This document shows, in pieces, positions 25,649 to 34,530 of a stretch of 64,000 bases of DNA. The stretch comes from Adonisia turfae CCMR0081 (GTDB taxonomy: Bacteria; Cyanobacteriota; Cyanobacteriia; Phormidesmidales; Phormidesmidaceae), in NCBI RefSeq assembly GCF_011009555.1, contig NZ_QXHD01000004.1, forward strand, positions 5,928,423 through 5,992,422, given 5' to 3'. The notes under the pieces were generated by a model. It saw only the letters and a list, made by a program, of their open reading frames with translations. It searched no databases and was not told where the DNA came from. Position 1 is the stretch's first letter, and each line of letters starts with the position of its first letter. The translations under genes and the position numbers were made by a program.

Positions 25649-27169
25649 TCAGTTATTTTCATAGGTAGTAAGCGTCAGCACCTGAGGTGGTGTAGCGTCG
25701 GGGGGATATAAAAATTGAACTTCTACGGAACGTTCTTCTCCAGGCTCTAGGGTTAGCTCTACTAGGGGTGAACCTAATTGTCCTCGCCGTTGCACCAGAT
25801 GAATGTAGTCAGCTCGCCGCTCATCCTGGTCGTTTGTGTATAGAAACAAAACGGTCCCGCGAAAGAAAATGCGCGAGTCGTGGGCAGTCAAAAAGGTGAG
25901 TGCGTTTTTGATAGTTTCGTTTTGTAGTGGGGTTTGGACAGATAGGGCAACAGTTTTTGGCTGATCTGTGGGGTTATGAAGCGGCAGGGTTAAATCGTAT
26001 TCAGTGCCATAGTTACCATGGGCTCGATATGCTGTATCGCTATAACGTCTAAGCATTCGGGCGCTTTGGATTTGGCCTGTACCGAAGGTGTTGTGATCAA
26101 CGGTGCTAATGGCATAGGAAATTTGTTTGCCCGTTTCGGGAATTTTGAGCCTTGATGAGCGTCGATCGCTCAGGCGAGCTTGCCAACTGGAACCCTGGCT
26201 GACACCGGCCACTCGGCCATATATAAAAGGGTTGGCCTGACGACCGGGACGTGTAGGCTTGAGGTCTCGAGGAGTGGCAAGATTACCATTAATAAGAACC
26301 TGCAACCATTCATCTGTCGTAGGGACCCGCTCACCCCCACTTTCCGTTAGGGGAGCGAGCATTGTGAGGCTGGCTGCATACACCGGACCATCGCTAGACA
26401 GGCGCAGCAGTGTGGACCTGGCATTGCTGCGATTACCGTTGAGGTTGCTAGGCAGCGGTGGCAATAGCTCGCTACCAGCTGGGACACTACCATCAGTCGC
26501 TACCGATAACCTCCGTACCGGCAACGGTGCATTCAGAAGCAGGTAGCTTGCTTGGGGAGGGATGACGACATCATTGGGCCAAAATGATTGGCGACGATCT
26601 CGCAGGATTTCATTCATCAGGCGGCTGCCTGGTCCTGAGAATTGATTGCTAGCTAAGTTAAATTCCACATCATTACGACCATGCCAAGGGGCTTCTTGGC
26701 TAAGGTAGCTGGCGGCCTCGCGAAATTTGAGGGTGACAGGTCGGCGACTGGGGTTATGCAGCAGAATTCCTAAGTATCGGGTGCGAGTGTCACTATCGTC
26801 TCGAGCCCTGACAACATGGTGGTCAAAAATATCAAAACGTCCCTCAAAGGCATAATCCAAGTGTGCTGATGGTTCAGCCTTACCTTGAGAGGGAAAGGTG
26901 GATAGAAGAATTCCTTCAGATTCAATGAGTTCGGGGCTATTGCTGTTAAAAACAGGCACATTATCCAGTCTCCCCGGTAAAGGGCGAACTTCCTGGATTT
27001 GTGGAATGATCTCTGGAGCCCTGTTTTGAGCAATTGCTCTGTGGTTAGAGAAGTCTGTTGCTGAAACGTCGATTGTTTGGTCTGAGGAGGTTTCCAATTG
27101 CTGCTCTAACATCAATGGTGAAAATAATGGAGCAGCTAAAAGCGCAATTAAAAACGGCAATAGACCCAT
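25649..27169 (-). CDS. DUF3370 exported protein
   Basis: 506 residues with an N-terminal hydrophobic signal (MGLLPFLIALLAAPLFSPLM) and a beta-rich body. EIIPQIQEVRPLPGRLDNVPVFNSN, split here as EIIPQIQEVRPLPGRL and DNVPVFNSN, is characteristic of DUF3370, a cyanobacterial family of probable periplasmic or outer-envelope proteins. No catalytic motif. Function unknown. A hairpin (27197-27220) lies just upstream, between it and the HAD gene on the same strand. Confidence 0.8.
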   Translation of the reverse strand: MGLLPFLIALLAAPLFSPLMLEQQLETSSDQTIDVSATDFSNHRAIAQNRAPEIIPQIQEVRPLPGRLDNVPVFNSNSPELIESEGILLSTFPSQGKAEPSAHLDYAFEGRFDIFDHHVVRARDDSDTRTRYLGILLHNPSRRPVTLKFREAASYLSQEAPWHGRNDVEFNLASNQFSGPGSRLMNEILRDRRQSFWPNDVVIPPQASYLLLNAPLPVRRLSVATDGSVPAGSELLPPLPSNLNGNRSNARSTLLRLSSDGPVYAASLTMLAPLTESGGERVPTTDEWLQVLINGNLATPRDLKPTRPGRQANPFIYGRVAGVSQGSSWQARLSDRRSSRLKIPETGKQISYAISTVDHNTFGTGQIQSARMLRRYSDTAYRAHGNYGTEYDLTLPLHNPTDQPKTVALSVQTPLQNETIKNALTFLTAHDSRIFFRGTVLFLYTNDQDERRADYIHLVQRRGQLGSPLVELTLEPGEERSVEVQFLYPPDATPPQVLTLTTYENN

Positions 27170-27196
27170 GGAACTAACAGTTACTCAAATTTCTAC

Positions 27197-27220
27197 GGCA
27201 ACAGTCGCATGACTGTCGCC
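27197..27220 (-). terminator. Hairpin between the HAD and DUF3370 genes
   Basis: ACAGTC-GCAT-GACTGT is extended by GGC/GCC with one mismatch. It lies downstream of the HAD gene on the minus strand. There is no strong T-run, so termination is uncertain. Confidence 0.4.
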
Positions 27221-27289
27221 TAACCTACCATTCAAGCGGTAGCTGATGTGACTGACTGTGCCGTTCAGGTGACTGGTTCCTGGAGCTTG

Positions 27290-28084
27290 TTAGCATCCTT
27301 TAGGTTTGATCAAGGTTTGAATTTTTCCGGCAGTTAATTGCTCCACATGGGATAGCACTATGGATGCCCCTGCTTCTTTTAGGGTATGGCTATAGCGATT
27401 TTGGTAGCCGGTGTCCGTTTGTACGTGAGGAGGTAATACCCCTACTCCTAGCCAGACGCGCTCAGGGAATTCCGCTTTAGCAGCCTCGATAGTGGCCATG
27501 TCAGCCACCGTATCTCCGGCATATAAAACCGGTAGTCCGGCAGGGGTGCTTTTTTCTAATTGCTCCACAGTCATGTAGAGTCCTGTAGGATCTGGTTTAC
27601 TCGGAGCATCTGCCATGGCAATGAGTATGGGCTGCACTAAGCCAATCCGTTGTTGCAAGATGTAGTTGGCTGAGCCTCGAGTTGCCCCACTAAAAAAAGC
27701 AGAGGGTACGCCACCGCTGGCTAGCTTAGTCAGATAGTCAACAGTCATTAGAATGGGTTCTTGAGTGATATAGCCCGTCCATTGACTCGGATCGTCACCA
27801 GAACCCCGGTAGCGTTCTTGAAAATACTCCACAACAGCATCATAGTCACTGCTGTACGTCTGTCCTGAGGCTAGACCGTGGCGATGGATGAGTTCTTGGG
27901 ACGCTTTCCAGTCGTTGTTCCAGACGCCTTCGCTTTTGAGCTGGTCAATATCTATGGGGCTAGGTCGATAGTGCCCTTGTGTAAAATGCTCCACTGTATC
28001 TGCAATGGCTCGACGATATGAACCACTGACGTCACGAACAACGCCATCGATATCAAATACAGCTAGGGCGATAGGGATAGACAT
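27290..28084 (-). CDS. HAD-type hydrolase, TIGR01548-like
   Basis: The 264-residue protein begins with HAD motif I, FDIDGVVRDVS (nucleophile D11, D13). Motif II is probably AFFSGATRG, and motif III/IV is YAGDTVADM near residue 185. The sequence and length match a cyanobacterial HAD subfamily (TIGR01548) whose substrate is not established. ATG 28084 places motif I at the usual distance. It is divergent from the PSRP-3 gene. Confidence 0.82.
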   Translation of the reverse strand: MSIPIALAVFDIDGVVRDVSGSYRRAIADTVEHFTQGHYRPSPIDIDQLKSEGVWNNDWKASQELIHRHGLASGQTYSSDYDAVVEYFQERYRGSGDDPSQWTGYITQEPILMTVDYLTKLASGGVPSAFFSGATRGSANYILQQRIGLVQPILIAMADAPSKPDPTGLYMTVEQLEKSTPAGLPVLYAGDTVADMATIEAAKAEFPERVWLGVGVLPPHVQTDTGYQNRYSHTLKEAGASIVLSHVEQLTAGKIQTLIKPKGC

Positions 28085-28189
28085 TTTTTACGTAGAAGAG
28101 ACTAATTTCGATGTGCTTAAAACAGCAAATGCGATAGAATTATAGACCGTGTAGTTTTGAAGCCAAGAGGCGTACAGCGGAGGTTTGCA

Positions 28190-28489
28190 TTGTCTCGATT
28201 TATCTTAAAGGTTCTCTGGCTCGACAAAGATGTGGCTCTTGCCGTAGATCAAGTAGTGGGCAAGGGATCGAGTCCGCTGACCTCTTACTTTTTCTGGCCT
28301 CGTAATGATGCATGGGACCAGATGAAGCTAGAGCTTGAATCCAAAACTTGGATTGCTGAAGAAGAGCGTATCGATCTTTTGAACCAGGCAACAGAGATTA
28401 TTAATTACTGGCAAGAGGGTGGAAAAGCTCAGTCTATGCAAAAAGCAGCTGAGAAATTTCCTGACGTAGCTTTTACTGGTAGTTCATGA
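28190..28489 (+). CDS. ycf65: 30S ribosomal protein PSRP-3 (Ycf65)
   Basis: 99 residues starting at TTG 28190, with CGGAGG seven bases upstream; the frame is open further upstream but the extra residues do not fit the family. The conserved core is FILKVLWLDKDVALAVDQVV with GKGSSPLTSYFFWPRNDAW, diagnostic of PSRP-3/Ycf65, a small-subunit ribosomal protein of cyanobacteria and plastids. It is followed by two strong hairpin terminators shared with the convergent atpC. Confidence 0.92.
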   Translation: MSRFILKVLWLDKDVALAVDQVVGKGSSPLTSYFFWPRNDAWDQMKLELESKTWIAEEERIDLLNQATEIINYWQEGGKAQSMQKAAEKFPDVAFTGSS

Positions 28490-28516
28490 TTTAGGTTTAG
28501 TCCATCGTAATTTCTC

Positions 28517-28553
28517 AAAGAACCGACCCGCCCATTGAGCGAGTCGGTTCTTT
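28517..28553 (+). terminator. Terminator after PSRP-3 gene
   Basis: AAAGAACCGAC (28517-28527) pairs with GTCGGTTCTTT (28543-28553), an 11-bp perfect stem. The T-rich arm ends the stem. The symmetry allows function in both directions. Confidence 0.8.
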
Positions 28554-28574
28554 ATGGTTGATCGACTATTTCTG

Positions 28575-28620
28575 CAAGAAAAGAACTGGGAGACATCAAG
28601 GTCTCCCAGTTCTTTTCTTG
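28575..28620. terminator. Terminator with a 20-bp perfect stem between ycf65 and atpC
   Basis: Arms 28575-28594 and 28601-28620 are perfectly complementary over 20 bp with a 6-nt loop (ATCAAG). The stem is capped by A4/T4 tracts on both sides, so it can stop transcripts from both convergent genes. Confidence 0.85.
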
Positions 28621-28653
28621 TGTAGTCTTCAGTGTCTAGGCGCTGCTCGTCGA

Positions 28654-29061
28654 CTAGATGCTGCCGCCAGCAGCTTGAACACGAGCCCGTGCTCTCTTCA
28701 AAGACTTTCTTGCCTGGATAACGGCTTGCTTATCGTCGGAAGAAATGCTATCGGCTTTTGACTTTGCAGAGGTATATTCTGCTTCAGCTTCGGATAGGTC
28801 AATGCCTTCACCGCGCTCGGCACCGTTTACCAAGATGGTAACTTCGTTGTTTTCCACTTCGGCAAAACCGCCCATTAGTGCGATCGCAACCCAATCCTTG
28901 TCAGCCCGTACCCTTAATACGCCGATATCAAGAGCTGTCAGCAGCGGAGCGTGACCACTCAAAATACCCAATTGACCAGTCGTGCTAGGTAGCACGACCT
29001 CTTCTGCCTCAGCATCCCAGACAGTTTTGTCGGGAGCTACCACACGAACTGCTAATGACAT
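28654..29061 (-). CDS. atpC: ATP synthase epsilon subunit
   Basis: 135 residues from ATG 29061 (MSLAVRVVAPDKTVWDAEAEE). The N-terminal beta-sandwich contains LPSTTGQLGILSGHAPLLTALDIG, here LPSTTGQLGILSGHAPLLTA, and the C-terminal helical hairpin contains QARKSLKRARARVQAA. It is part of the F1 central stalk and regulates ATP hydrolysis. It lies downstream of atpB on the same strand, in the usual cyanobacterial atpB-atpC order, separated by 190 bp with inverted repeats. Confidence 0.96.
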   Translation of the reverse strand: MSLAVRVVAPDKTVWDAEAEEVVLPSTTGQLGILSGHAPLLTALDIGVLRVRADKDWVAIALMGGFAEVENNEVTILVNGAERGEGIDLSEAEAEYTSAKSKADSISSDDKQAVIQARKSLKRARARVQAAGGSI

Positions 29062-29100
29062 AAAACTCAAGAAGTAAAAATGAATTGTGAATCGTGAACT

Positions 29101-29214
29101 GTGAGTAGTGAGTCGTAAGACCTGAAGATCTTCTTTGACTCACTCAGAGCTAACTGGTTTAACCACTCACTACCCTTAGACAAGCTCAGGGCAAACTCGC
29201 AACTCACCACTCAC
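29101..29214. repeat. Inverted GTGAGT-type repeats in the atpB-atpC spacer
   Basis: GTGAGTAGTGAG at 29101-29112 is complementary (one G-U pair) to CTCACCACTCAC at 29203-29214. A further ACTCACTAC lies at 29164-29172. Preceding GTGAATCGTGAACT units give a heptad-like pattern resembling short tandem repeats of filamentous cyanobacteria. The fold may tune atpC expression. Confidence 0.6.
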
Positions 29215-29251
29215 AAAGCTGTAATCTGTGCCACAAGAAATAAGCGACTGC

Positions 29252-30706
29252 TTAGCTCTCAGCCTTCATCTTTTCAGCAGTCTCAATTACTTCATCAATG
29301 CCACCCTTGAGGTAGAAAGCCTGCTCAGGAATATCATCCAGCTCACCAGAGAGAATCATGTTGAAGCCCTTAATGGTGTCCTCAAGACTAACGTACTTAC
29401 CAGCCAGACCAGTAAAGATTTCCGCTACAAAGAAAGGTTGAGAAAGAAACTTCTCAATCTTACGAGCGCGGGCAACCGCGAGACGATCATCTTCAGAAAG
29501 CTCATCTAGACCCAAAATGGCAATGATGTCCTGTAGTTCCTTATAACGCTGCAGGATAGATTGAACTGCACGAGCAGTTGTGTAGTGCTCACCACCAACA
29601 ACGTCAGGCTGGAGCATAGTGGATGTAGAATCCAGAGGATCCACAGCGGGATAGATACCCTTAGAAGCCAATGCACGAGAAAGTACAGTGGTCGCATCCA
29701 AGTGAGCAAATGTAGTTGCAGGTGCAGGATCAGTCAGGTCGTCCGCAGGAACGTAAACTGCTTGAATAGAAGTAATAGAACCCTCCAGAGTAGAGGTAAT
29801 GCGCTCCTGAAGGTCACCCATATCAGTACCCAGAGTGGGCTGGTAACCTACCGCAGAAGGCATACGACCTAGCAGGGCAGATACCTCAGAACCGGCCTGT
29901 ACAAAACGGAAGATGTTATCGACGAACAGTAGAACATCCTGTTTATTAACATCACGGAAGTACTCAGCCATCGTTAGCGCAGACAACGCCACACGCATAC
30001 GAGCACCAGGGGGTTCATTCATCTGGCCGTACACTAGAGCAACTTTGGACTGCCCCAGGTCATCAGCGTTAATTACACCAGAATCAATAAATTCGTTGTA
30101 CAGGTCGTTTCCTTCTCGAGTACGCTCACCTACACCAGCGAACACAGAAACACCACCGTGCTGTAGAGCGATGTTATTGATCAGCTCCTGAATCAATACG
30201 GTTTTACCCACACCAGCACCACCAAAGAGGCCGGTCTTACCACCCTTACGATAAGGTGCTAAGAGATCAATAACTTTAATACCCGTTTCAAATACTGAGG
30301 GCTTTGTCTCCAATTCAGTTAGCTTGGGAGCAGCTCGGTGAATGGGCAGTGTGGTGGACATATCCACATCACCCTTCTCATCCACGGGCTCACCAAGAAC
30401 GTTAAAGATGCGACCCAACGTGGGAGGGCCAACAGGTACGTTGATAGGTGCACCCAAGTCAGTGACCTCCATTCCCCGTACCAATCCGTCGGTAGAACGC
30501 ATCGCTACGGCTCTTACCTGGCTGTCTCCTAGTAGCTGCTGTACCTCACAAGTAACAGAAACAGCCTGACCAGCGGGGTTAGTGCCTTCAATCTTGAGGG
30601 CGTTATAAATGCTGGGCAGCTCGCCAGCGGGGAACTTAACGTCTACAACAGGGCCAATAATCTGAGTGATATAGCCAGTATTTGTTTTCTCTGCAGTGGT
30701 GACCAT
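29252..30706 (-). CDS. atpB: ATP synthase beta subunit
   Basis: The 484-residue catalytic F1 subunit. Walker A GGAGVGKT, Walker B LLFVDNIFRF and the beta-specific GERTREGNDLY and ALLGRMPSAVGYQPTL are all present. Length is normal. It acts in the thylakoid ATP synthase. ATG 30706 is preceded by AAGG at a suitable distance. atpC follows. Confidence 0.98.
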   Translation of the reverse strand: MVTTAEKTNTGYITQIIGPVVDVKFPAGELPSIYNALKIEGTNPAGQAVSVTCEVQQLLGDSQVRAVAMRSTDGLVRGMEVTDLGAPINVPVGPPTLGRIFNVLGEPVDEKGDVDMSTTLPIHRAAPKLTELETKPSVFETGIKVIDLLAPYRKGGKTGLFGGAGVGKTVLIQELINNIALQHGGVSVFAGVGERTREGNDLYNEFIDSGVINADDLGQSKVALVYGQMNEPPGARMRVALSALTMAEYFRDVNKQDVLLFVDNIFRFVQAGSEVSALLGRMPSAVGYQPTLGTDMGDLQERITSTLEGSITSIQAVYVPADDLTDPAPATTFAHLDATTVLSRALASKGIYPAVDPLDSTSTMLQPDVVGGEHYTTARAVQSILQRYKELQDIIAILGLDELSEDDRLAVARARKIEKFLSQPFFVAEIFTGLAGKYVSLEDTIKGFNMILSGELDDIPEQAFYLKGGIDEVIETAEKMKAES

Positions 30707-30891
30707 GCTTGCGCCTTATCCTAAGGGTATTAGCTACTGCGGCGACTTTTAATTTTATTTTTACTTTCAAAGTGCCATGTAAAAGATTATCACTAGATGT
30801 ATCACCCATGGCACTGGTATTTGCTATAGTCGGGGTTCTTTTGCGTTTTCACCAAGATTGTATTTGTGCTGCTCCAAGACAATAGGTTTGG

Positions 30892-31812
30892 TTAATTTGG
30901 TGACTTACGCTGGTCTATTGATTTACTAAATAGCAGAGCTAACACGCCCATAATGACCGTTGATGGTTCAGGAACTGCTTGAGGTAAGGTCACAGGTTGG
31001 GCTTGGGGGGCGAGAACCTTGGGTGGTGAAACACCAGGTTGAGGTGGCACAGCTGGCGCTGGTGTAACCGGTGCTGGTATAACCGGTGCTGGCGTAACTG
31101 GCTGAGGTCTTTTCAGAATGGGTTGGGGAGCTTTGATAGGTCTGGGGTTGGTTGGCTGAGTCTTAGGGCGTTGTGGTGAAATGACGGGTGTCTGTGTGGC
31201 GTTGGTCCGGTAGTCGGGACGCTGTCTGATATAGAACCGCTGATTGGGAATCGTATCGGTAATGAAGTAGTTAAAGCGGACCGTTTCGCCTGGGTTTACT
31301 CCATTCCCCCGATAGAAGTTAATAAAGTCGCGTACATCCGTAATTTCGTCAGCTCTTTGATAGTGACTAGATGTGTAAGGACGAACAGGACCTATAGCTT
31401 GGGCAAAGGATAGGCCATCGTTTTCGCCACTGGCGTACCCTGCCGTCTCTTGCAATTCATGGTCATAAAACCGCCAGAATGCCCCTGTCAGGTTGCGCGA
31501 CACAATACTAATTGCAAAGCCTGGCCGATTAAAAACTGAATGCTGTGGAGCATTGGGTAAATTGCTGACGGCCAAAGAGATGTCTAGGCCCCATACATCT
31601 TGGTAGACCACAAATGGGTTGTTATGGGTACCTCTGCCGGTCACATTCGTGATTCTAAATTTGGCTGATGCTTCGCTAAATATGAGGCCATTTTGACTAC
31701 AACGTCCCGGTAGGCAAGCGGCTTCAGAGGCGTCACCACCAAGTGCTAATAATCCGATACTCAAAAGGCTTGCTGCACCAACTTGTGGAGCAAAAGTAAA
31801 AGGTATTCGCAT
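30892..31812 (-). CDS. PEP-CTERM sorting-domain protein
   Basis: 306 residues with a signal peptide (about 1-32) and a C-terminal PEP-CTERM signal: VPEPS at about residue 280, a hydrophobic stretch (TVIMGVLALLF) and basic residues (RKSPN). Such proteins are processed by exosortase and exported to the envelope or matrix. The middle part is beta-rich, and residues 205-275 form a Pro-rich linker with repeated TPAPVIP-like units. The ligand is unknown. No exosortase gene is in the window. Confidence 0.8.
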   Translation of the reverse strand: MRIPFTFAPQVGAASLLSIGLLALGGDASEAACLPGRCSQNGLIFSEASAKFRITNVTGRGTHNNPFVVYQDVWGLDISLAVSNLPNAPQHSVFNRPGFAISIVSRNLTGAFWRFYDHELQETAGYASGENDGLSFAQAIGPVRPYTSSHYQRADEITDVRDFINFYRGNGVNPGETVRFNYFITDTIPNQRFYIRQRPDYRTNATQTPVISPQRPKTQPTNPRPIKAPQPILKRPQPVTPAPVIPAPVTPAPAVPPQPGVSPPKVLAPQAQPVTLPQAVPEPSTVIMGVLALLFSKSIDQRKSPN

Positions 31813-32097
31813 GGGTAAAGTTTCAGGATTTGGGCAATACGATACTTTTGGTTGCCGAGTATCAAAAAATACTGATTCTATGGCGCACCATTGATGTTTC
31901 GAAGAGATTTTGTTGAGGGGGGTATAGTCTCTTTAAACTTTATTTTTAGGGGTTTTTCCAGAGTGACACTTTTTCTTGAGAAGCTCCTTGAAAGTACGTA
32001 AGCTTTATGAAAAATACACATCAATCTTGGTTGAATTCAGGTGGTATTACGGATATGATGCATGCTTGATGGAGTCTGTTTTTGACGGATCTGCTTG
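31813..32097. other. Spacer upstream of the PEP-CTERM gene
   Basis: About 285 bases with AT-rich stretches. It presumably holds the PEP-CTERM promoter. No ORF or repeat stands out. Confidence 0.4.
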
Positions 32098-32229
32098 CTA
32101 AAAAAAGCGGGTCGTTAAACTAACGACACCGCTATGTGGTGTATTCAATTGCTGAACTGATTGAGTGGGTCGGGCTGCTGTAGCAATGTGTTTATCGGCT
32201 GACGGCTGGTCGACGCACATCCAGTGAGT
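32098..32229 (-). pseudogene. Possible out-of-frame 3' remnant after the haemagglutinin-type gene
   Basis: A 43-codon open frame, shifted by one base relative to the gene upstream, encodes VDQPSADKHIATAARPTQSV, then QQLNTPHSGVVSLTTRFF. A C-terminal aromatic residue and alternating pattern resemble the end of an outer-membrane beta-barrel. It overlaps the end of the 32192-33625 gene and stops next to a terminator hairpin. It may be a frameshifted tail or a deletion scar; chance is possible. Confidence 0.3.
32106..32133 (-). terminator. Terminator downstream of the haemagglutinin-type gene
   Basis: AGCGG/CCGCT and GTCGTTA/TAACGAC arms form a hairpin with loop AAC and one unpaired base. On the minus strand it is followed by seven Ts. 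Confidence 0.8.
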
Positions 32230-33625
32230 TGCCTGCATTAATTGATATGTCACCATCTAAATCTGATGAGGCCCCATCTGCGGTTGCTTCACCATAGAAA
32301 CGAACAGTGTCACTAGCCCATACGTTAATAACACCCCCGTTGGCCTCTGATGAGTCGACAGAAAGCTCAGAGCTACGGTCAATTAAGACATAGGTAGCAC
32401 TGAAGGTATCTACAACGGGCATGCCACCGATAGAGATGGTGCCTGCTTGGTCGACGGCATTGGCATAGATGCTGCCTCCAATGAGGTTGATCTGATCTCC
32501 AAGGATATTGACCTGACCTGGGAGTCTATTGGGGGCAGGTATGGCGCTGTCGGAAATATCCACAGTGCCGCGAATTAAAACTGTGCCTGCGGTTGGTGTT
32601 AGGGGTGGGGTGTTGTTTAAGACAAAAGCACCGTCAGCAGTGATTGCGAGTTGAGTTGCATTATTATCTTCACCACCGGTCAGCATTTCCGCTAGATTCG
32701 CGGCTGGTAATAGGGTTATGGCGGACTGTGCTTCAGTAGAAGCGATGGTTTGGAGAGTGTCGGCCGGAATTACCTCCAGGCCGAGAATATTACCTGGTTG
32801 GGTGAGTCTCAGAAGGTTGTCTCCAGAGGCCGCGACTAGATTGACATTGCCACCGGGGGCAGTCAAATTGCCGTCATTTTGAATGTATTGGCCAATTAAG
32901 GTGATGGATGCTTGGGGAGGGACTTGAAGGGTGCCTTGGTTTTCGATGCTACCTGTAGGCAGTGCGGTGGAGAATGGGGCTGATATTTCTGAACTGGTTG
33001 ATCCTGTGAATAGTAGATAGCCATTAGGGTTACCAACGAGATTCCTAATGCTGGGTGTTCCTGAATGGTGCTCAGATTGGTGGTCTGAGAGAGCTATTTC
33101 ACTAATGGATCCATCTACAGATAGGAGATATCTATCGTTAAATAAAAGACCGGAACTTGTGGTAGCAGTCAGATTTGCAGGCAGGTTCAGGGTGACATCT
33201 TGCCCAAAAATAATGCCCGCCGGGTTGACTAGAAAAAGATTGGCGTTGCTTGGCAGGTTTGGATCATCGCTAGTGATTTGGAGTAAGCCATCGATAGCTG
33301 AAGGCTGAGTGCTGTTGATCAGGCTGATGACGTTGGCAACATCTGGGGCAACGATGAAGTTGGCGGCATTGTCAGAACCTACATCAAACTGGTGAAACTG
33401 ATGAACTAAATTAGGCTCAACCCCGCCTGAAGACTGCCCACCTAAAATATTGAGCTGATGATTAGACTGCCTAACAACGCTTGTGTCGGACGTTGCTGGT
33501 TGGATATGGGTTGGTGCTGTAACGGATGCTTCTGATGATGGTGAGACCTGTGCAGAAGCTACTCCCTGTAGACCGATTATCCATAGTGGCAGGGCATTTA
33601 AGAGCAGGGAAAATTTGAAATTCAT
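32192..33625 (-). CDS. Filamentous haemagglutinin N-terminal domain protein (TpsA-like, short)
   Basis: About 477 residues from ATG 33625, which gives a good signal peptide (MNFKFSLLLNALPLWIIGL, then QGVASAQ). Earlier in-frame starts at 33658 and TTG 33682 are possible. The TPS secretion domain is visible: FHQFDVGSDNAANFIV, SAIDGLLQ, then ANLFLVNPAGIIFGQDVTL, with the N(P)AGI motif. Such proteins are secreted through a TpsB/FhaC pore. The protein is short for the family and ends abruptly inside the beta-helix (SINAGNSLDVRRPAVSR), and a frame-shifted reading frame follows, so it may be truncated. No tpsB gene is nearby. Confidence 0.75.
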   Translation of the reverse strand: MNFKFSLLLNALPLWIIGLQGVASAQVSPSSEASVTAPTHIQPATSDTSVVRQSNHQLNILGGQSSGGVEPNLVHQFHQFDVGSDNAANFIVAPDVANVISLINSTQPSAIDGLLQITSDDPNLPSNANLFLVNPAGIIFGQDVTLNLPANLTATTSSGLLFNDRYLLSVDGSISEIALSDHQSEHHSGTPSIRNLVGNPNGYLLFTGSTSSEISAPFSTALPTGSIENQGTLQVPPQASITLIGQYIQNDGNLTAPGGNVNLVAASGDNLLRLTQPGNILGLEVIPADTLQTIASTEAQSAITLLPAANLAEMLTGGEDNNATQLAITADGAFVLNNTPPLTPTAGTVLIRGTVDISDSAIPAPNRLPGQVNILGDQINLIGGSIYANAVDQAGTISIGGMPVVDTFSATYVLIDRSSELSVDSSEANGGVINVWASDTVRFYGEATADGASSDLDGDISINAGNSLDVRRPAVSR

Positions 33626-33814
33626 GGGACTAGCAATTGCTAGACAACGTGTCAGCATATGCACTAGGTGAAAATGTATCAAGAACTACAGATGGCACCC
33701 ATTCATTTAAATAATACGAGGAATTTTTAATACAACCTGAAGCAGCTGTGAAGATCACTGTGTTGAAACCATAAAGTTTGCTAGGAGTTTTGAGGAATCA
33801 CTAAGTTCGGGAAC

Positions 33815-33830
33815 CCGTACCCCTCTATCT
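33815..33830 (+). promoter_or_regulatory. K-box of the groESL promoter
   Basis: GTTCGGGAACCCGTAC fits the published cyanobacterial K-box consensus GTTCGG-NNAN-CCNNAC at every defined position. The K-box is linked to light- and heat-responsive groE transcription independent of HrcA. It lies 45 bp upstream of CIRCE. Confidence 0.8.
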
Positions 33831-33859
33831 GTTGCGATCGCTTCTCTTCAAGCGATAAA

Positions 33860-33886
33860 TTAGCACTCGGCAATAGAGAGTGCTAA
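33860..33886 (+). promoter_or_regulatory. CIRCE operator (HrcA site)
   Basis: TTAGCACTC, nine bases, GAGTGCTAA: both arms match the consensus CIRCE exactly. It lies about 127 bp before groES, which predicts HrcA repression of groESL under non-stress conditions. hrcA itself is not in the window. Confidence 0.97.
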
Positions 33887-34013
33887 ACCGTGTTCAGGTT
33901 GCGGCTCCTTTCCCTATCAGATCCTTCAGTTGGAAAAAGGGACTGCTCAGGCGAACTGATATCGCCTTGGTGCAATTGCCGAATGATTGATCTATCAAAG
34001 TTCGGAGAAAACT

Positions 34014-34325
34014 ATGGCAGCCATTTCTTTGAGTGTTTCAAGTGTCACTCCCCTAGGTGATCGCGTTCTGATCAAGGTCAGCGCATCTGAAGAGAAGACA
34101 GCTGGCGGCATTTTGCTACCTGATACCGCTAAGGAAAAGCCCCAGGTTGGCGAAATTACTGCAGTGGGTCCTGGTAAGCGTGGCGATGACGGCAGCCGTC
34201 AAGCTCCCGATGTAGAGGTTGGTAACAAGGTCCTCTATTCCAAGTATGCAGGCACTGATATCAAGCTGGGTGGTGAAGACTACGTATTGCTTTCTGAGAA
34301 GGATATCCTTGCAGTCGTTGGCTAA
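34014..34325 (+). CDS. groES: Co-chaperonin GroES
   Basis: 103 residues from ATG 34014, which has GGAGA upstream. The mobile loop EEKTAGGILLPDTAKEKPQ and the C-terminal YVLLSEKDILAVV are typical of GroES, which caps GroEL. It is the first gene of the groESL operon, with K-box and CIRCE control. Confidence 0.98.
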   Translation: MAAISLSVSSVTPLGDRVLIKVSASEEKTAGGILLPDTAKEKPQVGEITAVGPGKRGDDGSRQAPDVEVGNKVLYSKYAGTDIKLGGEDYVLLSEKDILAVVG

Positions 34326-34376
34326 GCACCAGCTCAGTTATGAGTTTTAAGTTTTGAATTTTGAATTAAAGGTATT

Positions 34377-34406
34377 CCAAAAAGTCAGAGGTAGTTGACT
34401 TTTTGG
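34377..34406 (+). promoter_or_regulatory. Intercistronic hairpin between groES and groEL
   Basis: CCAAAAAGTCA (34377-34387) pairs perfectly with TGACTTTTTGG (34396-34406), giving an 11-bp stem with an 8-nt loop. The T-tract is inside the stem. It could attenuate or process the groESL transcript, or protect groES mRNA. Confidence 0.6.
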
Positions 34407-34530
34407 TGGGTGACATAAAGCCTAAAAGCCTTGACTAAGAGCCCAAAACTCAAAAATGCAAACTCAAAGAAGCTTGCTTCTTGTACCCACCCCAGATCCC
34501 TCTCAAACGTTCTGAAACATAGGTTGATTC

